A stretch of DNA of 6,286 nucleotides. It comes from an uncultured Faecalibacterium sp. Its GTDB lineage: Bacteria > Bacillota > Clostridia > Oscillospirales > Ruminococcaceae. The notes beneath the pieces are model-generated. The model saw nothing but the letters and a program-made list of their open reading frames with translations, did not search any database and was not told where the DNA came from. Location of the stretch: assembly GCA_934513205.1 (NCBI GenBank), contig CAKSWU010000048.1, forward strand, positions 1 through 6,286, given 5' to 3'. The translations under genes were made by a program, and so were the position numbers. Positions 1-4,928 of the stretch are shown here, piece after piece (position 1 is the stretch's first letter; each line of letters starts with the position of its first letter).

Positions 1-159
1 TCCTCCCTTCTGCTCGTACAATTGATATATCATCTGTATTGTAACGTAAGTGCAGCCTGTATACAAGATATTATTTCCACCAAACTTTGTCATGAATTTA
101 TATGGAAAGTGCTAGAATATCCCAGAGTTTTTGGTGTGCAAGTCAATTTTCGCGGTTAA
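1..159 (+). CDS. possible 3' end of an unidentified plus-strand gene
   Basis: Reading frame 1 is open from the first base to a TAA at 157-159, giving 52 codons with no start inside the window. The other two plus frames close within about 45 bases. The predicted tail is rich in Leu, Ile, Val, Cys and Tyr, ends in VNFRG, and matches no family I recognise. A strong hairpin terminator in the plus direction lies about 80 bp downstream (238-281), which would suit a plus-strand gene ending here. The DNA is AT-rich, unlike the GC-rich genes to the right, so this could be a transferred gene or simply non-coding DNA that happens to be open. About 50 open codons can occur by chance at this composition, so confidence is low. 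Confidence 0.25.
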   Translation, partial: SSLLLVQLIYHLYCNVSAACIQDIISTKLCHEFIWKVLEYPRVFGVQVNFRG

Positions 160-237
160 AAATGGAGGATTGATGTCTCATTGACATAATTTTGTTACTA
201 TTTCAGGCCGGAAATCTGCGAAAAAAATGCAGAAAAA

Positions 238-281
238 CCCGGCAGAAGAGCACCTGAACGTGTTCCCCTGCCGGGCTTTTT
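238..281 (+). terminator. intrinsic terminator, probably bidirectional
   Basis: CCCGGCAG (238-245) pairs perfectly with CTGCCGGG (268-275). Inside it GAGCAC and GTGTTC extend the stem with one G-T pair. A five-T run follows at 277-281. On the minus strand the A run at 233-237 supplies a T tract too, so it could also stop read-through from the tRNA side. A small hairpin (TCTGC 215-219 with GCAGA 229-233) precedes it. Confidence 0.75.
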
Positions 282-315
282 ATCCATAAACTGGCATGTG
301 GTATTCAAGATGAAG

Positions 316-714
316 GCGCACCGCCGTACGGGTCAAATTAAAAATCCCCCGAGCGAATGCAGCGGCAGCAACCACATTAGACATTCCTACGCGTTGGGAC
401 CTGCAACAACGATGACCGCGGCCAGTGGCCGATGCAGGGAGGAGTTGTTGGGGCAGCGGCCAGCAAGACGCAAGTGCCGCCCAAGGCACGCGCGGATGCT
501 GGGAGCCGCAACCCGGGGCACTAAGCAACAGTCCCACTGGGGCTTTGGTTGCGGTGCTGCGCACCGCCGCCCTGTTCGATTCCCGTACGGGTTGCATGAA
601 ACAGCAACCACGGTAGACATTCCTAGCCGTTGGGACCCGCGGGCTAACCAAAGCCCCACTGGGGCTTTGGTTGCGGTGCTGCGCACCGCCGCCCTGTTCG
701 ATTCCCGTACGGGT
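316..714. repeat. compound tandem array of hairpin repeats carrying tRNA-Glu tail sequence
   Basis: This stretch has no believable gene; long open frames on both strands come from the repeat's GC-rich sequence. It reads as about two units plus fragments. A 60-bp block is identical at 533-592 and 655-714 (122-bp offset). A 39-bp block starting CAGCAACCAC occurs at 366-404 and 602-640 with 34 of 39 bases identical. A 21-bp block starting CCGTACGGGTC occurs at 324-344 and 705-725. GCGCACCGCC at 316-325 looks like the tail of a further, truncated unit. Nearly every segment folds: GGTTGC/GCAACC (590-609), a 12-bp stem AACCAAAGCCCC with loop ACT (646-672), GCGGTGC-TGC-GCACCGC (551-567 and 673-689) and the palindrome CCCGTACGGG (582-591 and 704-713). 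The 60-bp block ends in the T-arm/acceptor sequence of the neighbouring tRNA-Glu. Confidence 0.8.
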
Positions 715-777
715 CAAATTAAAAACGCCCTTGCGCGATGCGCAAAGGCGTTTTTATGACCCGTACGGGAATCGAAC
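696..777. repeat. long inverted repeat of tRNA-Glu 3' end plus terminator
   Basis: The 21 bases at 696-716 are the exact reverse complement of 757-777, which is the T-loop to discriminator portion of the tRNA-Glu gene. Between them the terminator arms 721-736 and 740-755 also pair, with one C/A mismatch and a GAT loop. The left arm has four extra bases (AATT, 717-720) where the right arm has one. The whole 82 bp could extrude as a cruciform. Confidence 0.85.
721..755 (-). terminator. intrinsic terminator of the tRNA operon, bidirectional
   Basis: AAAAACGCC (721-729) and TTGCGC (731-736) pair with GCGCAA (740-745) and GGCGTTTTT (747-755), leaving a C/A mismatch and a three-base loop. On the minus strand the hairpin begins two bases after the tRNA-Glu discriminator base and ends in five T. 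The plus strand also ends in five T, so it can work both ways. Confidence 0.85.
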
Positions 778-828
778 CCATGTTACAGCCGTGAAAGGGC
801 CGTGTCTTAACCGCTTGACCAACGGGCC
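757..828 (-). tRNA. tRNA-Glu (anticodon TTC)
   Basis: The minus strand folds as a complete 72-nt tRNA. The acceptor stem is GGCCCGT with ACGGGTC (one G-T pair). The D arm is closed by GTC/GAC. The anticodon stem CGGCC/GGCTG holds loop CTTTCAC with anticodon TTC. The variable loop is TAAC and the T arm is ATGGG/CCCGT around TTCGATT. The discriminator is A. No CCA is encoded: the next bases are TAAAA, so the end must be added by CCA-adding enzyme. It lies downstream of tRNA-Met with a 92-bp gap and is followed at once by a terminator, so the two are probably one transcript. Confidence 0.95.
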
Positions 829-835
829 TTAGAAA

Positions 836-916
836 TACAGAGCTTCGCTAAAACCTCCGACTTCCATCGTCCACTACTGCGGACGACCGTCCCCCTAACC
901 TTAGCGAAACTCTGTA
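836..916. repeat. 81-bp hairpin element between the two tRNA genes
   Basis: TACAGAG (836-842) and TTCGCTAA (844-851) pair with TTAGCGAA (901-908) and CTCTGTA (910-916), a 16-position stem with one C/A mismatch. The enclosed 49 bases contain a second perfect hairpin, TCGTCC (867-872) with GGACGA (881-886). It looks like a small inverted-repeat mobile unit or a structured spacer of the tRNA precursor. It does not fold as a tRNA. Confidence 0.75.
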
Positions 917-920
917 AAAG

Positions 921-997
921 TGGTAGCGGTAACTGGATTTGAACCGGTGACACTTCGGGTATGAACCGAATGCTCTAGCCAACTGAGCTATACCGCC
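921..997 (-). tRNA. tRNA-Met (anticodon CAT, elongator type)
   Basis: The minus strand gives a 77-nt tRNA with encoded CCA (921-923). The acceptor stem is GGCGGTA with TACCGCT (first pair G-T), discriminator A. The D arm is GCTC/GAGC. The anticodon stem TTCGG/CCGAA encloses loop TTCATAC, anticodon CAT. The first acceptor pair and the overall sequence resemble Firmicutes elongator tRNA-Met rather than initiator, whose first pair is usually mismatched, or the lysidine-modified tRNA-Ile, though CAT alone cannot exclude the last. The T stem ACCGG/CCAGT has one C-A mismatch at its middle pair. Transcription is from the strong promoter about 30 bp upstream. Confidence 0.93.
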
Positions 998-1032
998 ACA
1001 TATTCGTTTTTGCACTTGAACGGTGCTTTATT

Positions 1033-1061
1033 ATTATATCCATAGATGGCCCTTTTGTCAA
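1033..1061 (-). promoter_or_regulatory. consensus sigma-A promoter of the tRNA-Met/tRNA-Glu unit
   Basis: The minus strand shows a perfect -35 TTGACA (1056-1061), a 17-bp spacer and a perfect -10 TATAAT (1033-1038). The start should fall near 1026, leaving a leader of about 29 nt before tRNA-Met. A perfect consensus fits a highly expressed stable-RNA unit, and the A/T tracts just upstream could act as an UP element. Confidence 0.93.
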
Positions 1062-1065
1062 CACA

Positions 1066-1099
1066 TATTTTCAAAAAATTTTGCAGTTTTTTGAAAATA
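1066..1099. repeat. AT-rich perfect inverted repeat upstream of the tRNA promoter
   Basis: Thirteen bases at 1066-1078 (TATTTTCAAAAAA) are the exact reverse complement of 1087-1099, with an 8-bp centre. It begins 5 bp upstream of the -35 box, where an UP element would sit, and could also be a protein-binding palindrome. Confidence 0.6.
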
Positions 1100-1143
1100 C
1101 CAGCTTTTTAACATATCTGCGTTCAAATCCAGCGTTTTCACGC

Positions 1144-1182
1144 AAAAAGCACCGCTTTCCTGTGCGGAAAGCGGTGCTTTTT
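1144..1182 (-). terminator. intrinsic terminator of serS
   Basis: AAAAAGCACCGCTTTCC (1144-1160) and its exact complement (1166-1182) form a 17-bp stem with loop TGTGC, including the terminal A/T tracts. It lies 40 bp past the serS stop and ends in five T on the minus strand. The symmetric T tract on the plus strand makes it bidirectional. Confidence 0.92.
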
Positions 1183-1222
1183 CAACTTTTTACTGGCCGG
1201 GTGTGGAAAACTCGGTGCAGTT

Positions 1223-2554
1223 TTAGTTCTTCTTATGGGTGGGGACCATGACCTTCAGGCCGCCCATATACGGCTGCAGCACTTCGGGGATGGTCACGGT
1301 GCCATCGGCCTGCAGGTGGTTCTCCAGGAAGGCGATCAGCATACGCGGAGGTGCCACACAGGTGTTGTTCAGGGTGTGAGCCAGATAGCTCTTGCCATCC
1401 TTGCCCTTCACGCGGATGTGCAGGCGGCGTGCCTGTGCATCGCCCAGATTGGAGCAGGAGCAGACCTCGAAATACTTCTGCTGGCGGGGGCTCCATGCCT
1501 CGATATCGCAGCTCTTGACCTTCAGGTCAGCCAGATCGCCGGAGCAGCAGTTCAGCTGGCGCACGGGGATCTCCAGATTGCGGAACAGCTCCACAGAGTT
1601 CTTCCACAGCTTCTCGTACCAGTCAGCGCTCTCCTCGGGGCGGCAGACCACAATCATCTCCTGCTTCTCGAACTGGTGGATGCGGTAGACGCCGCGCTCC
1701 TCAATGCCGTGAGCACCCTTCTCCTTACGGAAGCAGGGGCTGTAAGAGGTCAGGGTCAGGGGCAGGGTCTCCTCGTCCAGCGTCTGGTCGATGAAGCGGC
1801 CGATCATGGTGTGCTCGCTGGTGCCGATCAGGTACAGGTCCTCACCCTCGATCTTGTACATCATGGCGTCCATCTCCGGGAAGGACATGACGCCCTGCAC
1901 CACGTTGCCGTGCATCATGAAGGGCGGGATGACGTAGGTGAAGCCCTTGTTGATCATAAAGTCGCGGGCGTAGGCCAGCACAGCCTCGTGCAGGCGTGCA
2001 ATGTTGCCCAGCAGGTAGTAGAAGCCGTTACCGGCCACGCGGCCTGCGGCGTCCATATCAATGCCATCAAAGCTCTCCATGATCTCGGTGTGGTACGGGA
2101 TGGGGAAATCCGGCACCACAGGCTCGCCAAAGCGCTGTGCTTCCACGTTGCAGCTGTCGTCCGGGCCGATGGGCACGCTGGGGTCGATCATCTGGGGGAT
2201 GGTGTACATGATCTCCTGAATGCGTGCGGACAGGGTCTCTTCTTCCTGCTCCAGCTCTGCCATCTTGTCGGCGTCGGCCTTGACGGCGGCGTTGTTGGCG
2301 TCGATCTGCGCCTGCAGTTCGGCCTTCTGTGCCTCATCGGTGCACTTCTTCAGCTGACCGAACAGGGGGCCGTTGGCCTTGCTCAGCTTGTTGCGGGCAG
2401 CCTTGAGGGCTTCCACTTCCTTCAGGCATGCGCGGTACTTGGCATCCTTCTCGATGACCTCGTCCACCAGCGGGAGCTTTGCATCCTGAAACTTCTTCTT
2501 GATGTTTTCCTTGACGGCGTCCGGGTTCTCGCGGACAAATTTGATATCAAGCAT
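1223..2554 (-). CDS. serS: seryl-tRNA synthetase (class II)
   Basis: SerRS activates serine with ATP and charges tRNA-Ser in the cytoplasm. The 443-residue product starts MLDIKFVREN, the usual SerRS N-terminus, at the ATG with an AAGGAG site 8 bp upstream; an in-frame ATG 33 bp earlier lacks such a site. Residues about 30-115 are the charged, Ala/Lys/Glu-rich helical arm that grips the tRNA-Ser long variable loop. The catalytic core follows, with TSEH at 245-248 in the serine-binding position. Motif 2 runs from CFRKEKG (274) to FEKQEM (295-300). Motif 3 is around HTLNNTCVAPPRML (393-406), and the end has the typical LQPYMGG (426-432). The glycines usual in motif 3 are replaced by NNTCVAPP, and the region 336-367 is Cys-rich, so this is a divergent clostridial-type SerRS. 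It has its own terminator and probably depends on read-through from parAB. Confidence 0.96.
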   Translation of the reverse strand: MLDIKFVRENPDAVKENIKKKFQDAKLPLVDEVIEKDAKYRACLKEVEALKAARNKLSKANGPLFGQLKKCTDEAQKAELQAQIDANNAAVKADADKMAELEQEEETLSARIQEIMYTIPQMIDPSVPIGPDDSCNVEAQRFGEPVVPDFPIPYHTEIMESFDGIDMDAAGRVAGNGFYYLLGNIARLHEAVLAYARDFMINKGFTYVIPPFMMHGNVVQGVMSFPEMDAMMYKIEGEDLYLIGTSEHTMIGRFIDQTLDEETLPLTLTSYSPCFRKEKGAHGIEERGVYRIHQFEKQEMIVVCRPEESADWYEKLWKNSVELFRNLEIPVRQLNCCSGDLADLKVKSCDIEAWSPRQQKYFEVCSCSNLGDAQARRLHIRVKGKDGKSYLAHTLNNTCVAPPRMLIAFLENHLQADGTVTIPEVLQPYMGGLKVMVPTHKKN

Positions 2555-2562
2555 GATTGACT

Positions 2563-2568
2563 CTCCTT
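2563..2568 (-). promoter_or_regulatory. ribosome binding site fixing the serS start
   Basis: AAGGAG on the minus strand, 8 bp before the ATG at 2554. It lies inside the longer open frame, which argues for the 443-residue product over the 454-residue one. Confidence 0.85.
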
Positions 2569-2583
2569 GCTCTATTTCGGTTC

Positions 2584-2632
2584 GCACAGGGGATCCCCTC
2601 CCCTGTGCCGTTCAAAGACGGTGTCCCGTCTT
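2584..2632 (-). other. two hairpins in the parB-serS gap
   Basis: In transcription order, AAGACGG-GACA-CCGTCTT (2615-2632, 7-bp stem) is followed by only a weak TTT. Then GCACAGGGGA and TCCCCTGTGC (2584-2608, 10-bp stem) has no T tract at all. Neither is a convincing full terminator. They may attenuate or process a parB-serS transcript. Confidence 0.5.
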
Positions 2633-2643
2633 GGATCGCATAG

Positions 2644-3516
2644 TTATTCGGTTTCCATCTGGTACTGCCCCAGCAGGTTGGCAAAGGCGCGCAGCTGCTC
2701 GTCCGAGTAAAAATGGACGGTCAGCTTGCCCTTGCCCTCGTGGTAGGCCACATTGACCTCGCTGCCCAGCACCTGTTTCAGGCTTTCTTCCACTTCCACC
2801 GGCAGGGTGCCGCGGGGTGCCGGTTCTTTGGGCTGCTTTGCCGGCTTTGCCAGCTTTTTGCACAGGACCTCGGCCTGACGGACGTTCAGCTGATTGTCTG
2901 CGATGATCCGTGCCGCCTCGGCCTGCAGTTCCGGCGTGGGAAGGCTCAGGATCACCTTGGCGTGTCCGATGTTGAGAAAACCGCTCTTCAGCAGCTCCAG
3001 AACGTCCTCCGGCAGATTCAGCAGCCGCAGGCTGTTTGCCAGTGCGCTGCGGCTCTTGCCCAGCTTCTGTGCCGCCTGCTCCTGCGTCAGCCCGCAGCGA
3101 GTCATCAGCTCCCGGATGCCGGCAGCTTCTTCCACCGGGTCCAGATCCTCCCGCTGCAGATTCTCCACCAGCGCCAGCTCCATGGCCTGCTCATCGGTGA
3201 CATCCTTGACCACCACAGGCACCTCGTTCAGCCCTGCCATGCGGCAGGCCCGCCACCGGCGCTCGCCCGCCACGATGCTGTATCCGCCCCGGGGCTGGGG
3301 ACGCACCGCGATGGGCTGCAGCAGACCATGTTCCGCGATGCTGGCCGCCAGCTCGCCCAGCGTCTGCTGGTCAAAGGTCTTGCGGGGCTGGTCGGGGTCG
3401 GGCTCGATCTCGCGCAAAGGCAGCGTTTCCACCTTTGCATCGGACTCAAAGATCGGGGATGCGTCCTCAAACAGACTTTCCAGTCCCCGTCCCAGTCCTC
3501 CTTTTCCTCTTGCCAT
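2644..3516 (-). CDS. parB: chromosome partitioning protein ParB (Spo0J)
   Basis: ParB binds parS, loads on DNA as a CTP-dependent clamp, spreads, recruits SMC and stimulates the ParA ATPase. The 290-residue product shows the family in order. An N-terminal basic peptide GKGGLGRGL (4-12) is the usual ParA-stimulating segment. The N-domain has QPR (43-45), GLLQPI (64-69), the nucleotide-site GERRWRA (84-90) and ENLQRED (118-124). A helix-turn-helix (about 142-166) carries R156, S162 and N167, followed by G184. A Lys/Pro-rich linker (about 218-237) leads to the C-terminal dimerisation domain. Arg156 and Gly184 match the parS-specific pattern, in contrast to the upstream paralogue. The start has AGGGGG 7 bp upstream, and the gene begins 18 bp after the parA stop, so the two are co-transcribed. 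Confidence 0.96.
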   Translation of the reverse strand: MARGKGGLGRGLESLFEDASPIFESDAKVETLPLREIEPDPDQPRKTFDQQTLGELAASIAEHGLLQPIAVRPQPRGGYSIVAGERRWRACRMAGLNEVPVVVKDVTDEQAMELALVENLQREDLDPVEEAAGIRELMTRCGLTQEQAAQKLGKSRSALANSLRLLNLPEDVLELLKSGFLNIGHAKVILSLPTPELQAEAARIIADNQLNVRQAEVLCKKLAKPAKQPKEPAPRGTLPVEVEESLKQVLGSEVNVAYHEGKGKLTVHFYSDEQLRAFANLLGQYQMETE

Positions 3517-3534
3517 TTCTGTTCCCCCTGTGCT

Positions 3535-4365
3535 TTAGTCTTCCAGTGCGTTTTTGGTCGGTTCGGCGGCGCGGGTGCGCCCCCGGGACTTCTTCGGCTC
3601 ACTGGGACGGTTGCGCTTGATGAACTCGATGGCCAGATCCATATACGCCTCGCTGCCTTTGCCCTTGGGCTCATAGAAGTTGATGGGCTGACCGTAGCTG
3701 GGCGCTTCTGAAATGCGGATGGACCGCGGGATGGTGGTCTTGTACACCTTGGAGCCGAAGTATTTCTGCACCTGCTCCACCACCTGCACGGTCAGATTAT
3801 ACCGCAGCGAGAACATGGTGAACACCACGCCCTCGATATCCAGATACGGATTGTACTTTTTGCGGATGGTCTTGAGGGTGCTGATGAGCTCGGACAGGCC
3901 CTCCAGTGCGTAATACTCGCACTGCACCGGGATCAGCACCGTATCGCAGGCGCTCAGGCCGTTCAGGGTCAGCAGGTCCAGACTGGGCGGGCAGTCAATG
4001 AAGATGAAGTCGTATTCCTTCTGCACCTCTGCCAGCGCCTTGCGCAGACGTCCCTCCCGCCCGGGCAGGTCGATCATCTCCAGACTGGCACCCGCAAGAC
4101 GGGTGTTGGAGCCGATGACATCGGTGCGGTATTCGGTCTTGCGGATGGCCTCGGAGGCCCTTGCCTCGCCAATGAGCAGCTCGTAAGTACCTTTTTCCAC
4201 GCTGCGCTTCGGGATGCCATAACCGGTGGTGGTGTTGCCCTGAGGATCAAGGTCCACGATAAGCACCTTTTTGCCCAGCGCCGCCACGCAGGACGAAAGA
4301 TTGACGGCGGTGGTGGTCTTGCCAACGCCGCCCTTCTGGTTCGCAATCGCTACAATTTTTGCCAC
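3535..4365 (-). CDS. parA: chromosome partitioning ATPase ParA (Soj)
   Basis: ParA is a dimerising, DNA-binding ATPase of the MinD/ParA family; with ParB it moves and separates origins and in Bacillus also tunes DnaA. The predicted 276-residue protein begins MAKIVAIANQ from a GTG with AAGGAAG 8 bp upstream. It has the deviant Walker A KGGVGKTT (11-18) with signature lysine K11, VDLDPQGN (37-44), Walker B IFIDCPP (121-127), PVQCEYYALEG (146-156) and ISEAPSYG (218-225). The tail 250-272 is rich in Lys and Arg and may help non-specific DNA binding. An ATG 57 bp upstream would add 19 residues read through the parS site; it has no Shine-Dalgarno site and is disfavoured. parB follows after 18 bp. 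Transcription starts about 90 bp upstream, so parS lies in the leader. Confidence 0.96.
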   Translation of the reverse strand: MAKIVAIANQKGGVGKTTTAVNLSSCVAALGKKVLIVDLDPQGNTTTGYGIPKRSVEKGTYELLIGEARASEAIRKTEYRTDVIGSNTRLAGASLEMIDLPGREGRLRKALAEVQKEYDFIFIDCPPSLDLLTLNGLSACDTVLIPVQCEYYALEGLSELISTLKTIRKKYNPYLDIEGVVFTMFSLRYNLTVQVVEQVQKYFGSKVYKTTIPRSIRISEAPSYGQPINFYEPKGKGSEAYMDLAIEFIKRNRPSEPKKSRGRTRAAEPTKNALED

Positions 4366-4373
4366 GCACAATT

Positions 4374-4380
4374 CTTCCTT
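4374..4380 (-). promoter_or_regulatory. ribosome binding site fixing the parA GTG start
   Basis: AAGGAAG on the minus strand, 8 bp before the GTG at 4365. The protein then starts at the conserved KIVAIANQKGG region, as ParA proteins usually do. Confidence 0.75.
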
Positions 4381-4393
4381 CCGGGAAAAGAGT

Positions 4394-4409
4394 TGTTCCA
4401 CATGGAACA
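4394..4409. promoter_or_regulatory. parS-type site in the parA leader
   Basis: TGTTCCACATGGAACA is a near-perfect palindrome, extended by one base each side (4393-4410). It differs from the usual bacterial parS TGTTCCACGTGGAACA or TGTTTCACGTGAAACA mainly at the central CG, here CA. It lies between the parA promoter and start codon, so bound ParB could repress its own operon. Confidence 0.88.
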
Positions 4410-4461
4410 AATTCGCGGTCATGCCCGCCGTTTTCCCTGCCGAACGGACACCTTAACACCT

Positions 4462-4490
4462 AGTATAGCACATCCAAATCGGTTTTTGAA
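4462..4490 (-). promoter_or_regulatory. promoter of the parA-parB operon
   Basis: The minus strand has TTCAAA (4485-4490), a 17-bp spacer and TATACT (4462-4467), preceded by TGC to make an extended -10. The start should be near 4455, giving a 90-nt leader that includes parS. Confidence 0.75.
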
Positions 4491-4654
4491 CCATCTGAAG
4501 CGTTTTTCAGCCGGATTTTTAACTTTTAGAGGTGAAAAAGTGGAAAATCGCATCGTTTTTGGGGGACAAACAAATAATTTTGAATGTGCGCCGCGTTTGC
4601 TTTGCGCATCTTCAGCGGAAGGATCATTTTTATATTGGAGCAACGGGAAGCTGG

Positions 4655-4863
4655 CTAGCCCTCTCAGTCAAGCCCTGTCGGGCTTGCCAGCTCTCCCAAA
4701 GGGAGAGCCCTTGGCAGTGCGGCAAAGTTTCCGGACAAACCACAAAGCCCGCCGGTTTCGCCAGAGCCTCTCCCTTTGAGGAAAGACTTCCCCCGCGCCG
4801 GGGGAAGATGTCGTGTAGCGACAAAAGGGGGAGTGTGTCACCGCAGGTGACGGAGAGGGCTAG
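4655..4863. mobile_element. MITE-like palindromic repeat, 209 bp
   Basis: CTAGCCCTCTCAGTCA (4655-4670) and TGACGGAGAGGGCTAG (4848-4863) are terminal inverted repeats with 15 of 16 positions paired. The interior is a string of hairpins: AAGCCC/GGGCTT (4670-4685), GCTCTCCC-AAA-GGGAGAGC (4690-4708), CTTCCCCCG-CGC-CGGGGGAAG (4787-4807), GTCG/CGAC (4810-4822) and GTCACC-GCA-GGTGAC (4837-4851). It encodes no transposase. The outer TA or CTAG could be the target duplication, which suits a non-autonomous element of the IS630/mariner type. I recall similar CCCTCTC...GTCAC elements as dispersed repeats in gut Clostridia. It sits in the 563-bp noc-parA gap, of which 4491-4654 shows no gene or clear site. 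Confidence 0.8.
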
Positions 4864-4909
4864 GCCGCTGCCGGGCAGACCACTGTCGTTTTACCATTTC
4901 CCCTACCCC

Positions 4910-4925
4910 TGTTCCACATGGAACA
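4910..4925. promoter_or_regulatory. parS-type site just after noc
   Basis: The same 16 bp, TGTTCCACATGGAACA, in the same orientation as the copy 516 bp away, 3 bp beyond the noc stop codon. Two identical, rare palindromes flanking the noc-parA gap beside parB make a parS role very likely. Confidence 0.88.
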
Positions 4926-4928
4926 ACT

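Noticed and set aside
173..184. Tiny gene after GGAGG at 164-168
   Set aside because: The ATG at 173 is followed by only two codons and a stop.
280..759. Long open frames on both strands (145 and 153 codons) over the left repeat array
   Set aside because: They run through tandem non-coding hairpin repeats and tRNA-tail sequence, lack good ribosome sites, and are open on both strands because the repeats are GC-rich.
316..777. CRISPR array or integron array
   Set aside because: Only two to three imperfect units of unequal length, no regular spacers, no cas or integrase gene in the window.
696..777. Phage or ICE attachment site duplication at tRNA-Glu
   Set aside because: attL/attR would be direct repeats flanking an element; the copies here are inverted relative to the tRNA and nothing element-like lies between them.
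1235..2560. 441-codon plus-strand open frame opposite serS
   Set aside because: It is the antisense shadow of serS; composition is low-complexity Leu/His/Val/Gly and no family is recognisable.
4374..4388. Second Noc-like site at CTTCCGGGAAAAG in the parA leader
   Set aside because: Lacks the CCCGGG centre and the symmetry; it overlaps the parA ribosome site, which explains its sequence.
4366..4422. 19-residue N-terminal extension of ParA from an upstream ATG
   Set aside because: No Shine-Dalgarno site, and the extra codons are the parS palindrome read as LFHVEQ; the GTG start has a good site and matches the family.
4419..4643. 74-codon minus-strand frame upstream of parA
   Set aside because: Starts at TTG without a ribosome site, covers the parA promoter, and has no recognisable features.
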